Shown here piece after piece: positions 16,844 to 25,567 of a DNA stretch of 64,000 bases. The stretch is from Neisseria uirgultaei (GTDB lineage Bacteria > Pseudomonadota > Gammaproteobacteria > Burkholderiales > Neisseriaceae): the NCBI RefSeq assembly GCF_962719845.1, contig NZ_CAUIYF010000006.1, forward strand, positions 62,001 to 126,000, read 5' to 3'. The notes under the pieces are model-generated. The model was not told the origin of the DNA. It made no database searches and worked only from the letters and a program-made list of their open reading frames with translations. The position numbers and the translations under genes were made by a program. Numbering within the stretch: the first letter of the stretch is position 1; each line of letters opens with the position of its first letter.

Positions 16844-17280
16844 TGGTGGAAGCTAAAATTTTTATTCTATACGGTGCAGCTAACAAAGGTAAGAGTACGA
16901 CACTCAATACGCTTTTTAATCAGATTTGTCGGAAATTTTCTAAATTTCTAGTCTTTTTTGAAAGACATGGAAACGGCTTAGATTTTGTTGCAGTATTTGA
17001 TCATGAAGGTCAGAGGATTGGTTTTTATTCATCTGGTGATAATGAATACGAGGTTAGGAGAAATTTATACAAACTTTATTCGCATAATTGTGATTTTATT
17101 TTTGGCACGTCAAGGACACGGGGTGGTAGTTGCGATGCAGTAGGATGTTATGCAGAGTTATTGCATGGCGATGTAAATATAATTAATTGGTGTGAAAAGT
17201 TTGAGCCTACGGATGAAGACAATGAGCGTGCTGTTAAAGAGTTATTTAAGTCATTTAAAAATATAATAAATGAGTTATAG
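16843..17280 (+). CDS. Small P-loop protein of unknown function, inserted in the nuo operon
   Basis: This 145-residue protein begins MVEAKIFILYGAANKGKST, a Walker A motif (GxxxxGKS/T) at residues 10-18. A second conserved-looking block is FGTSRTRGGSCDAV (near residues 86-99). No membrane segment is seen. The start is ATG 16843 with GGGAGG at 16831-16836; it overlaps the nuoF stop by one base, so it would be co-translated. The base composition is strikingly AT-rich against nuoF and nuoG, a sign of transfer. Immediately after it lie a dRS3 inverted repeat and an atypical uptake sequence. I do not recognise the family. Confidence 0.75.
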   Translation: MVEAKIFILYGAANKGKSTTLNTLFNQICRKFSKFLVFFERHGNGLDFVAVFDHEGQRIGFYSSGDNEYEVRRNLYKLYSHNCDFIFGTSRTRGGSCDAVGCYAELLHGDVNIINWCEKFEPTDEDNERAVKELFKSFKNIINEL

Positions 17281-17330
17281 TTTTAGTTGGTTTTATATTG
17301 GTTAAAAGCAAAATGCTAAAAATTTAACTT

Positions 17331-17444
17331 TGCCGTCATTCCCGCGTAGGCGGGAATCCATAGTGGAATTTACAGAACCCGATATTTGAAAAGCAGTTGC
17401 CAAAATTCAAAAAATGGATTCCCGCCTACGCGGGAATGACGGCA
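17331..17444. repeat. Element bounded by dRS3 inverted repeats
   Basis: Perfect 30-base inverted arms (17331-17360 and 17415-17444) each contain a dRS3 core, ATTCCC-N8-GGGAAT, at 17338-17357 and 17418-17437. They flank about 54 bases. This is a minimal neisserial intergenic mosaic element between the P-loop gene and nuoG. The rest of the gap 17281-17569 is AT-rich and non-coding. Confidence 0.85.
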
Positions 17445-17493
17445 AGGTGGCAGTAAACGTTTTCAACAGTATTGATTGTCAATGAAACTCAAA

Positions 17494-17524
17494 AGGTCGT
17501 CTGAAACCCATTTTTCAGACGATC
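17494..17524 (+). terminator. Hairpin carrying an AGGTCGTCTGAA uptake-sequence variant, upstream of nuoG
   Basis: AGGTCGTCTGAA (17494-17505) pairs with a near-complement ending at 17524. This spelling matches the mucosa-type dialect of the uptake sequence, not the meningococcal one. It lies 45 bases before the nuoG start, so it could reduce read-through into nuoG. Confidence 0.6.
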
Positions 17525-17569
17525 TCCATAAAAAATTATTTATTAAATACCCGTAACTAGGAACGAACC

Positions 17570-19831
17570 ATGTTACAAATCGAAATCGACGGCAAACAGG
17601 TATCTGTGGAGCAGGGCGCGACGGTGATTGAAGCCGCGCACAAGCTCGGTACTTATATCCCGCATTTCTGTTACCACAAAAAACTTTCCATCGCCGCCAA
17701 CTGCCGTATGTGTCTGGTGGACGTGGAAAAAGCCCCCAAACCCCTGCCCGCCTGTGCCACGCCGGTAACGGACGGCATGATTGTGCGCACACATTCGGCA
17801 AAAGCCCGAGAGGCGCAAGAAGGTGTGATGGAGTTTCTGCTCATCAACCATCCGCTTGATTGTCCGACCTGCGATCAAGGCGGCGAATGCCAGTTGCAGG
17901 ATTTGGCGATGGGCTACGGCAAAAATACCAGCCGCTACACCGAAGAAAAACGTTCCGTCGTCGGCAAAGACATGGGTCCTTTGATTTCCGCCGAGGAAAT
18001 GAGCCGTTGTATCCACTGTACCCGTTGCGTGCGTTTCACTGAAGAAATCGCCGGCGTGCAAGAAATCGCTATGGCCAATCGCGGCGAACATTCCGAAATC
18101 ATGCCTTTTATCGGCAAAGCAGTGGAAACCGAATTGTCAGGCAACGTCATCGATTTGTGTCCTGTCGGCGCATTGACCAGCAAACCGTTCCGCTTCAACG
18201 CGCGTACTTGGGAATTGAACCGCCGCAAATCCGTTTCCGCCCATGACGCTTTGGGCAGCAACCTGATTGTACAAACCAAAGACCATACCGTCCGCCGCGT
18301 GTTGCCATTGGAAAACGAAGCCATCAACGAATGCTGGCTGTCTGACCGCGACCGTTTCGCCTACGAAGGCCTGTATCACGAAAGCCGTCTGAAAAACCCG
18401 AAAATCAAACAGGGCGGTGAGTGGATGGACGTGGATTGGAAAACCGCGTTGGAGTATGTCCGCAGCGCGATTGAATGTATCGCCAAAGACGGCAACCAAA
18501 ACCAAGTCGGCATTTGGGCCAATCCAATGAATACGGTTGAAGAGCTGTATCTGGCCAAAAAACTTGCCGACGGCTTGGGTGTTAAAAACTTTGCCACCCG
18601 TTTGCGCCAACAAGACAAACGTCTTTCAGACGGCCTTAAAGGTGCGCAATGGTTGGGACAAAGCATCGAATCTTTGGCTGACAACGATGCCGTATTGGTA
18701 GTCGGTGCGAACCTGCGCAAAGAACAGCCGCTCCTGACCGCCCGCCTGCGCCGCGCCGCCAAAGACCGTATGGCCTTGAGCGTATTGGCCAGCAGTAAAG
18801 AAGAATTGTTTATGCCGCTTCTGTCTCAAGAAGCTGCACATCCCAACGAGTGGGCAGGCCGTCTGAAAAACCTGTCTGCGAATGCGGAACACGCCGTTAC
18901 CGCCAGCCTGAAAAACGCTGAAAAAGCAGCGGTGATTTTGGGCGCGGAAGTGCAAAACCATCCCGATTACGCCGCGATTTACGCCGCCGCGCAAGAGCTG
19001 GCGGACGCGACCGGCGCGGTACTGGGCATTCTGCCGCAAGCTGCCAACAGCGTCGGTGCGGACGTTTTGGGCGTGAACTCGGGCGAGAGCGTTGCCGAAA
19101 TGGCAAACGCGCCGAAACAGGCAGTCTTGTTACTCAACGTCGAACCGGAAATCGATACGGTTGACGGTGCAAAAGCCGTAGCCGCGTTGAAACAGGCGAA
19201 AAGCGTGATGGCGTTTACGCCGTTTGTCAGCGAAACGCTGCTGGACGTGTGCGACGTATTGCTGCCGATTGCGCCGTTTACCGAAACCTCGGGCAGCTTC
19301 ATCAATATGGAAGGCCGTCTGCAATCCTTCCACGGCGTCGTTCAGGGCTTCGGCGACTCGCGTCCGCTGTGGAAAGTGTTGCGCGTATTGGGCAATTTGT
19401 TTGACCTGAAAGGTTTTGAATACCACGATACCGCTTCGATTCTGAAAGACGCGCTGGATGCAGAAAGCCTGCCGTCCAAACTGGACAACCGCAGCACATG
19501 GGCAGGGGAGGGCGTTCAGACGGCCTCAGACCGCCTCGTCCGTGTCGGCGGCGTCGGTATTTATCACACTGATTCTATCGTGCGCCGTTCCGCACCGTTG
19601 CAAGAAACCGGCCATGCCGCCGTGCCCGCCGCGCGTGTCAATCCGAACACTTTGGCACGCTTGGGCCTGCAAGACGGACAAACTGCTGTCGCCAAACAAA
19701 ACGGCGCAAGCGTATCGGTTGCCGTCAAAGCCGATGCCGGACTGCCTGAAAACGTGGTGCATCTGCCGCTGCATACCGAAAATGCCGCGCTGGGTGCGTT
19801 GATGGACACTATTGAACTGGCGGGAGCTTGA
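17570..19831 (+). CDS. nuoG: NuoG, complex I 75-kDa iron-sulfur subunit
   Basis: This 753-residue electron-carrying subunit is shorter than the Escherichia form. The N-terminal [2Fe-2S] domain shows CYHKKLSIAANCRMCLV (about residues 34-50). It is followed by CPTCDQGGECQLQDL and the ferredoxin-like CIHCTRCVRF. The C-terminal two thirds resemble a molybdopterin oxidoreductase domain that has lost catalysis. AGGAACG precedes the ATG. It is followed 2 bases later by nuoH. Confidence 0.95.
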   Translation: MLQIEIDGKQVSVEQGATVIEAAHKLGTYIPHFCYHKKLSIAANCRMCLVDVEKAPKPLPACATPVTDGMIVRTHSAKAREAQEGVMEFLLINHPLDCPTCDQGGECQLQDLAMGYGKNTSRYTEEKRSVVGKDMGPLISAEEMSRCIHCTRCVRFTEEIAGVQEIAMANRGEHSEIMPFIGKAVETELSGNVIDLCPVGALTSKPFRFNARTWELNRRKSVSAHDALGSNLIVQTKDHTVRRVLPLENEAINECWLSDRDRFAYEGLYHESRLKNPKIKQGGEWMDVDWKTALEYVRSAIECIAKDGNQNQVGIWANPMNTVEELYLAKKLADGLGVKNFATRLRQQDKRLSDGLKGAQWLGQSIESLADNDAVLVVGANLRKEQPLLTARLRRAAKDRMALSVLASSKEELFMPLLSQEAAHPNEWAGRLKNLSANAEHAVTASLKNAEKAAVILGAEVQNHPDYAAIYAAAQELADATGAVLGILPQAANSVGADVLGVNSGESVAEMANAPKQAVLLLNVEPEIDTVDGAKAVAALKQAKSVMAFTPFVSETLLDVCDVLLPIAPFTETSGSFINMEGRLQSFHGVVQGFGDSRPLWKVLRVLGNLFDLKGFEYHDTASILKDALDAESLPSKLDNRSTWAGEGVQTASDRLVRVGGVGIYHTDSIVRRSAPLQETGHAAVPAARVNPNTLARLGLQDGQTAVAKQNGASVSVAVKADAGLPENVVHLPLHTENAALGALMDTIELAGA

Positions 19832-19833
19832 TC

Positions 19834-20910
19834 ATGCAAGAATGGTTCCAAAACCTCTTTGCCGCAACGCTCGGTCTGGGCGATTTGGGTATCACCGTGG
19901 GCTTGGTGGTATCCGTCATCGTCAAAATCGTGATTATCCTGATTCCGCTGATTCTGACCGTTGCCTACCTGACATATTTCGAACGTAAAGTCATCGGCTT
20001 TATGCAGCTTCGCGTCGGCCCGAACGTAACCGGCCCGTGGGGTCTGATTCAGCCGTTTGCCGACGTGTTCAAACTCTTGTTTAAAGAAGTAACCCGTCCG
20101 AAGCTGTCAAACAAAGCCTTGTTCTACATCGGCCCGATTATGTCGCTCGCCCCGTCTTTCGCGGCATGGGCGGTGATTCCGTTCAACGAAGAATGGGTGC
20201 TGACCAATATCAATATCGGCCTTTTGTACATCCTGATGATTACCTCGCTGTCGGTTTACGGCGTGATCATCGCGGGCTGGGCTTCCAACTCCAAATATTC
20301 GTTCTTGGGCGCAATGCGTGCTTCCGCGCAAAGCATTTCCTACGAGATTGCCATGAGTGCCGCGCTGGTGTGCGTCGTGATGGTATCGGGCAGCATGAAC
20401 TTCTCCGACATCGTTGCCGCACAAGCCAAAGGTATTGCCGGCGGTTCGGTATTCTCTTGGAACTGGCTGCCGCTCTTCCCCATCTTCATCGTCTATCTGA
20501 TTTCCGCCGTTGCCGAAACCAACCGCGCGCCGTTTGATGTGGCAGAGGGTGAGTCTGAAATCGTTGCCGGTCACCACGTCGAATATTCCGGCTTCGCGTT
20601 CGCGCTGTTCTTCCTTGCCGAATACATTTTCATGATTCTGATTGCCGCGCTGACCTCGCTGATGTTCCTCGGTGGCTGGCTGTCTCCGTTCCCGCAAAGC
20701 TGGGGCTTTATCGGTACGCCTTCCGCATTCTGGATGTTTGTGAAAATGGCGGCGGTGCTGTACTGGTACCTGTGGATCCGTGCAACCTTCCCACGCTACC
20801 GTTACGACCAAATCATGCGTTTGGGCTGGAAAGTGCTGATTCCGATCGGCTTCGCCTACATCGTGATTTTGGGCGTGTGGATGATTTCACCGCTGAATTT
20901 GTGGAAATAA
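19834..20910 (+). CDS. nuoH: NuoH, complex I membrane subunit H
   Basis: This 358-residue polytopic subunit links the quinone site to the proton-pumping arm. Family blocks YFERKVIGFMQLRVGPN (near residues 48-64) and NRAPFDVAEGESEIVAG (about 230-246) are clear. ATG 19834 is preferred over a TTG at 19828 since GGGAG lies at 19822-19826. Confidence 0.95.
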   Translation: MQEWFQNLFAATLGLGDLGITVGLVVSVIVKIVIILIPLILTVAYLTYFERKVIGFMQLRVGPNVTGPWGLIQPFADVFKLLFKEVTRPKLSNKALFYIGPIMSLAPSFAAWAVIPFNEEWVLTNINIGLLYILMITSLSVYGVIIAGWASNSKYSFLGAMRASAQSISYEIAMSAALVCVVMVSGSMNFSDIVAAQAKGIAGGSVFSWNWLPLFPIFIVYLISAVAETNRAPFDVAEGESEIVAGHHVEYSGFAFALFFLAEYIFMILIAALTSLMFLGGWLSPFPQSWGFIGTPSAFWMFVKMAAVLYWYLWIRATFPRYRYDQIMRLGWKVLIPIGFAYIVILGVWMISPLNLWK

Positions 20911-20941
20911 GTTTCAGACGGCATCTTGAGGCCGTCTGAAC
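20911..20941 (+). terminator. Uptake-sequence hairpin between nuoH and nuoI
   Basis: TTCAGACGGC and GCCGTCTGAA form an inverted pair directly after the nuoH stop. One arm is the AT form and the other the AG form (AGGCCGTCTGAA). There is no T run, so read-through to nuoI is expected. Confidence 0.6.
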
Positions 20942-20990
20942 AAAGCGATTTTGAATACCTAACGAAATCCCTGTTTTGAGGGAACATAAT

Positions 20991-21470
20991 ATGGCTAACT
21001 TAGTAAAAACCTTTCTGCTTGGCGAATTGGTAAAAGGCTTGGGCGTAACGCTCAAAAACTTTTTTGCCCGCAAAGACACGATTTATTTCCCCGAAGAGAA
21101 AACGCCGCAATCCGTGCGTTTCCGCGGTCTGCACGCGCAACGCCGTTATCCGAACGGCGAAGAGCGTTGTATCGCGTGTAAATTGTGCGAGGCGGTGTGT
21201 CCGGCAATGGCGATTAACATCGAATCGGAAGAACGCGAAGACGGTACGCGCCGCACCAAGCGTTACGACATCGACCTGACCAAGTGCATCTTCTGCGGTT
21301 TCTGCGAAGAGGCCTGCCCGACCGATGCGATTGTGGAAACCCATATTTTTGAATACCACGGCGAGAAAAAAGGCGACTTGCACATGACCAAGCCGATTCT
21401 TTTGGCCATTGGCGATAAATACGAAGCTGAAATCGCCAAACGCAAAGCCGCTGACGCGCCGTATCGTTAA
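20991..21470 (+). CDS. nuoI: NuoI, complex I subunit with two [4Fe-4S] clusters
   Basis: This 159-residue ferredoxin-like subunit carries clusters N6a and N6b through CIACKLCEAVCP and CIFCGFCEEACP. ATG 20991 (MANLVKTF) is chosen over an in-frame start at 20976 because GAGGGA precedes it. nuoJ follows after 11 bases. Confidence 0.96.
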   Translation: MANLVKTFLLGELVKGLGVTLKNFFARKDTIYFPEEKTPQSVRFRGLHAQRRYPNGEERCIACKLCEAVCPAMAINIESEEREDGTRRTKRYDIDLTKCIFCGFCEEACPTDAIVETHIFEYHGEKKGDLHMTKPILLAIGDKYEAEIAKRKAADAPYR

Positions 21471-21481
21471 GGAGCAGACGA

Positions 21482-22153
21482 ATGACTTTTTCCGCGATTC
21501 TGTTCTATATTCTTGCCGCCATCGTTTTGTACGGTGCGGTTCGTACCGTCACCGCTAAAAACCCTGTACATGCCGCTTTGCATCTGGTGCTGACCTTCTG
21601 CGTGAGCGCGATGCTTTGGATGCTGATGCAGGCTGAGTTTTTGGGCGTTACGCTGGTGGTGGTTTACGTCGGCGCCGTAATGGTGTTGTTCCTGTTCGTT
21701 GTGATGATGTTGAACATCGACATTGAAGAAATGCGCGCCGGTTTCTGGCGTCATGCGCCGGTTGCCGGCGTGGTCGGCACATTGTTGGCGGTTGCCCTGA
21801 TCCTGATTCTGGTCAACCCGAAAACCGACCTGGCCGCATTTGGTCTGATGAAAGACATTCCGGCCGATTACAACAATATCCGCGATTTGGGCAGCCGTAT
21901 TTATACCGACTACCTGTTGCCATTTGAATTGGCGGCGGTATTGCTGCTGTTGGGTATGGTGGCGGCGATTGCGCTGGTTCATCGTAAAACCACCAATCCG
22001 AAACGTATGGATCCTGCCGACCAAGTTAAAGTACGCGCCGACCAAGGCCGTATGCGTCTGGTGAAAATGGAAGCGGTCAAACCGCAAGTCGAATCTGCCG
22101 AAGAAAGCGAAGTTTCAGACGGCCTCAAGCCGGAAGGGGAGGGCAAAGCATGA
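21482..22153 (+). CDS. nuoJ: NuoJ, complex I membrane subunit J
   Basis: This 223-residue subunit has five predicted membrane helices, with the family segment NPVHAALHLVLTF (near residues 27-39) and VVYVGAVMVLFLFVVMML. A hydrophilic C-terminal tail (about residues 170-223) is longer than needed for the fold. It contains an uptake sequence read as SDGL. It overlaps nuoK by four bases (ATGA). Confidence 0.94.
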   Translation: MTFSAILFYILAAIVLYGAVRTVTAKNPVHAALHLVLTFCVSAMLWMLMQAEFLGVTLVVVYVGAVMVLFLFVVMMLNIDIEEMRAGFWRHAPVAGVVGTLLAVALILILVNPKTDLAAFGLMKDIPADYNNIRDLGSRIYTDYLLPFELAAVLLLLGMVAAIALVHRKTTNPKRMDPADQVKVRADQGRMRLVKMEAVKPQVESAEESEVSDGLKPEGEGKA

Positions 22154-22455
22154 TTACCTTGACGCATTATCTGGTATTGGGTGCGCTCCTGTTCGGTATC
22201 AGCGCAATGGGTATCTTTATGAACCGCAAAAACGTGCTGGTATTGCTGATGTCCATCGAGCTGATGCTCTTGGCGGTGAACTTCAACTTTATCGCCTTCT
22301 CGCAACATTTGGGCGATACTGCCGGACAAATTTTCGTATTCTTCGTATTAACCGTTGCCGCTGCCGAATCTGCCATCGGTTTGGCGATTATGGTGCTGGT
22401 GTACCGTAACAGAAAAACAATCAACGTTGCCGATTTGGATGAGTTGAAAGGGTAA
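22150..22455 (+). CDS. nuoK: NuoK, complex I membrane subunit K
   Basis: This 101-residue three-helix subunit has the conserved glutamates in MSIELMLLAVN (near residues 34-44) and AAAESAIGLAI. The start overlaps the nuoJ stop. It is followed by the Fic gene, not by nuoL. Confidence 0.95.
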   Translation: MITLTHYLVLGALLFGISAMGIFMNRKNVLVLLMSIELMLLAVNFNFIAFSQHLGDTAGQIFVFFVLTVAAAESAIGLAIMVLVYRNRKTINVADLDELKG

Positions 22456-22486
22456 GGAGGTTGGGTCGAGGCCCAACAAGGCGCCT

Positions 22487-23062
22487 ATGCCGTCTGAAAA
22501 CCCGATAGGAAAAACGATGAAGTCCATAGACGAACAAAGCCTGCACAATGCCCGCCGCCTGTTTGAAAGCGGCGATATTGACCGTATCGAAGTCGGTACC
22601 ACCGCGGGTCTGCAACAGATTCACCGTTACCTGTTCGGCGGCTTATATGATTTTGCGGGTCAAATCAGGGAAGACAACATTTCCAAAGGCGGTTTCCGTT
22701 TTGCCAACGCCATGTATCTGAAAGAGGCTTTGGCTAAAATCGAGCAGATGCCCGAGCGGACTTTTGAAGAAATCATCGCCAAATATGTTGAAATGAACAT
22801 TGCCCATCCGTTTTTGGAGGGTAATGGCAGAAGTACCCGCATCTGGCTGGACTTGGTGCTGAAGAAAAACCTGAAAAAAGTCGTGAACTGGCAAAATGTA
22901 AGCAAAACCCTGTATTTGCAGGCGATGGAACGCAGCCCCGTCAACGATTTAGAACTGCGCTTTCTGTTAAAGGACAACCTGACTGACGATGTGGACAACC
23001 GTGAAATCATTTTTAAAGGTATTGAGCAGTCATATTATTACGAAGGGTATGAGAAAGGTTGA
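22487..23062 (+). CDS. fic: Class III Fic-domain AMP-transferase (NmFic)
   Basis: It transfers AMP to protein targets; work on this protein reports auto-modification and gyrase subunit GyrB as a target. The catalytic motif HPFLEGNGR starts at His107. The C-terminal inhibitory helix SYYYEG carries Ser182 and Glu186, which occlude the ATP site, and Tyr183 is the known automodification residue. That numbering needs the 191-residue form starting at 22487, whose ATG is the first codon of an uptake sequence. A second ATG at 22517 has AGGA six bases upstream and may be the true start (181 residues). It lies between nuoK and nuoL, an unrelated passenger. Confidence 0.95.
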   Translation: MPSENPIGKTMKSIDEQSLHNARRLFESGDIDRIEVGTTAGLQQIHRYLFGGLYDFAGQIREDNISKGGFRFANAMYLKEALAKIEQMPERTFEEIIAKYVEMNIAHPFLEGNGRSTRIWLDLVLKKNLKKVVNWQNVSKTLYLQAMERSPVNDLELRFLLKDNLTDDVDNREIIFKGIEQSYYYEGYEKG

Positions 23063-23118
23063 ATGCCGTCTGAAAGCGGGTTCGGACGGTTTCGGACGAC
23101 CTCAGAAGGGAAACGTTC

Positions 23119-23403
23119 ATGATTACGGTAATCATATTATTGATATTCGGTAAAATGCAGGAGTATTACGCAGACCGTTCCGCCACATGGATGTGGGCGG
23201 CAGCTTTTGCTGTTGTGATTTCGTTATTCTCCTTGGCGGGCGGAATTTTTGCCGCACTCATTAGCGGCGCGATTTCCGGATTGTACGCATGGGCCTATTT
23301 TTTTCTGCTGCGACGGTTCACCGACAATCTGCCTGTTTGGGTCTTGATTTATGCTGCCGGTGCTATTTTGCCCTTACTGTTGGTTTTTTCTCGGGTGGCT
23401 TAA
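23119..23403 (+). CDS. Small membrane protein inserted between fic and nuoL, function unknown
   Basis: This 94-residue protein is almost entirely hydrophobic, with three likely helices (about residues 1-12, 26-58 and 70-90) and a short charged loop. AGAAGGGAAA precedes the ATG. No family was recognised. A degenerate mucosa-type uptake sequence (23091-23102, reverse) sits just upstream. Its position suggests it arrived with fic. Confidence 0.6.
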   Translation: MITVIILLIFGKMQEYYADRSATWMWAAAFAVVISLFSLAGGIFAALISGAISGLYAWAYFFLLRRFTDNLPVWVLIYAAGAILPLLLVFSRVA

Positions 23404-23448
23404 CCCTTCCCTTGAACGTGAATTTTTAAATCGATTAGGTTCAATCAA

Positions 23449-25473
23449 ATGAACGACATGACTTTATATCTCATCATTGCCCTCGTGCCTTTGGCAGGCT
23501 CGCTGATTGCGGGTTTGTTCGGCAACAAAATTGGACGTGCCGGTGCGCATACCGTAACAATATTCGGTGTGGCGGTGTCTGCCGTGCTGTCGGCTTATGT
23601 GCTGTGGGGATTCCTCAATGGCAGCCGTGCCAAGTTTGATGAGAACGTCTATACCTGGCTGACGATGGGCGGTTTGGATTTCTCCGTCGGCTTCTTGGTC
23701 GATACGATGACGGCGATGATGATGGTCGTGGTAACGGGCGTGTCGTTGATGGTGCATATCTACACCATCGGCTATATGCACGATGAAAAAGTCGGCTACC
23801 AACGCTTCTTCAGCTATATTTCTTTGTTTACTTTCAGCATGTTGATGCTGATTATGAGCAACAACTTCATCCAGCTTTTCTTCGGTTGGGAAGCGGTGGG
23901 TTTGGTGTCGTACCTTTTGATCGGTTTCTATTTCAAACGTCCGAGCGCAACATTTGCCAACCTGAAAGCCTTTTTGATCAACCGTGTCGGCGACTTCGGC
24001 TTTTTGCTCGGTATCGGCTTGGTGCTTGCCTATTTCGGCGGCAGCCTGCGCTATCAAGATGTATTCGCTTATCTGCCCAACGTACAAAATGCCACTATCC
24101 AATTGTTCCCCGGTGTGGAATGGTCTTTGATTACCGTAACCTGTTTGCTCTTGTTTGTCGGTGCGATGGGTAAATCGGCTCAATTCCCGCTGCACGTTTG
24201 GCTGCCTGATTCGATGGAAGGCCCGACACCGATTTCCGCATTGATTCACGCCGCAACCATGGTTACCGCCGGTCTGTTCATGGTATCGCGCATGTCGCCG
24301 ATTTATGAGATGAGCAGCACTGCGTTGTCTGTCATCATGGTAATCGGTGCGATTACCGCCCTGTTTATGGGCTTCTTGGGCGTGATTCAAAACGACATCA
24401 AACGTGTGGTTGCGTATTCCACCCTGTCGCAACTGGGCTATATGACTGTGGCTCTGGGTGCGTCTGCCTATTCCGTGGCAATGTTCCACGTGATGACTCA
24501 CGCTTTCTTTAAAGCCTTGTTGTTCTTGGCGGCGGGTAGCGCGATTATCGGTATGCACCATGACCAAGATATGCGCCACATGGGCAATCTGAAAAAATAC
24601 ATGCCGATTACTTGGCTGACCATGTTGATCGGTAACCTGTCGCTGATTGGTACGCCGTTCTTCTCCGGCTTCTATTCCAAAGATTCGATTATCGAAGCAG
24701 CGAAATACAGCACCCTGCCGGGCAGCGGCTTTGCCTATTTTGCCGTCCTTGCCAGCGTGTTTGTTACCGCGTTTTACGCATTCCGACAATACTTTATGGT
24801 ATTCCACGGCGAAGAAAAATGGCGCAGCCTGCCCGAACACCATTCAGACGGCCATGGCGAAGAACATCACGGCTTGGGTAAAAACGACAATCCGCACGAA
24901 AGTCCGCTGGTCGTTACCCTGCCGCTGATTCTGCTTGCGATTCCGTCCGTCATCATCGGCTACATCGCCATCGAGCCTATGCTTTACGGCGATTTCTTCA
25001 AAGACGTGATTTTCGTTAATGCTGACGCGCATCCGACCATGCACATCATGAAGGAAGAGTTCCACGGCGCATTGGCAATGGTGTCGCACAGCCTGCATTC
25101 GCCTGTACTCTACCTTGCTATCGCAGGTGTCTTGAGCGCATGGCTTTTGTACGTCAAACTGCCGCACCTGCCCGCGAAAATCGCGCAGGCGTTCCGTCCG
25201 ATTTACGTTTTGTTTGAAAACAAATACTACCTCGATGCCCTGTATTTCAACGTCTTTGCCAAAGGCACGCGCGCGTTGGGCACTTTCTTCTGGAAAGTCG
25301 GCGATACCGCCATTATCGACAACGGTATCGTCAACGGTTCCGCCAAACTGGTCGGCGCGATTGCCGCGCAAGTGCGTAAAGTCCAAACCGGCTTCATCTA
25401 TACCTATGCCGCCGCTATGGTATTCGGCGTATTGGTCTTGCTCGGTATGACCTTCTGGGGATTGTTCCGATAA
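23449..25473 (+). CDS. nuoL: NuoL, complex I proton-pumping subunit L
   Basis: This 674-residue antiporter-like subunit has the Mrp-type core (WEAVGLVSYLLIGFYF, HVWLPDSMEGPTPISALIHA) and the long lateral C-terminal helix that braces the membrane arm. The longer ATG at 23449 is followed by another at 23458. A His/Gly-rich cytoplasmic loop (near residues 462-487) contains an uptake sequence read as SDGH. Confidence 0.95.
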   Translation: MNDMTLYLIIALVPLAGSLIAGLFGNKIGRAGAHTVTIFGVAVSAVLSAYVLWGFLNGSRAKFDENVYTWLTMGGLDFSVGFLVDTMTAMMMVVVTGVSLMVHIYTIGYMHDEKVGYQRFFSYISLFTFSMLMLIMSNNFIQLFFGWEAVGLVSYLLIGFYFKRPSATFANLKAFLINRVGDFGFLLGIGLVLAYFGGSLRYQDVFAYLPNVQNATIQLFPGVEWSLITVTCLLLFVGAMGKSAQFPLHVWLPDSMEGPTPISALIHAATMVTAGLFMVSRMSPIYEMSSTALSVIMVIGAITALFMGFLGVIQNDIKRVVAYSTLSQLGYMTVALGASAYSVAMFHVMTHAFFKALLFLAAGSAIIGMHHDQDMRHMGNLKKYMPITWLTMLIGNLSLIGTPFFSGFYSKDSIIEAAKYSTLPGSGFAYFAVLASVFVTAFYAFRQYFMVFHGEEKWRSLPEHHSDGHGEEHHGLGKNDNPHESPLVVTLPLILLAIPSVIIGYIAIEPMLYGDFFKDVIFVNADAHPTMHIMKEEFHGALAMVSHSLHSPVLYLAIAGVLSAWLLYVKLPHLPAKIAQAFRPIYVLFENKYYLDALYFNVFAKGTRALGTFFWKVGDTAIIDNGIVNGSAKLVGAIAAQVRKVQTGFIYTYAAAMVFGVLVLLGMTFWGLFR

Positions 25474-25482
25474 GGATGAGGC

Positions 25483-25515
25483 TTCAGACGGCCTTAAACC
25501 TTCAGGCCGTCTGAA
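25483..25515 (+). terminator. AG-type uptake-sequence hairpin between nuoL and nuoM
   Basis: TTCAGACGGCCT (25483-25494) pairs with AGGCCGTCTGAA (25504-25515). Both arms use the AG dialect. No T run follows, so it need not stop transcription fully. Confidence 0.6.
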
Positions 25516-25567
25516 ACGAAGAAATATCCACATAAACACATTTTATTTTAACCACAGGTTAACCACT

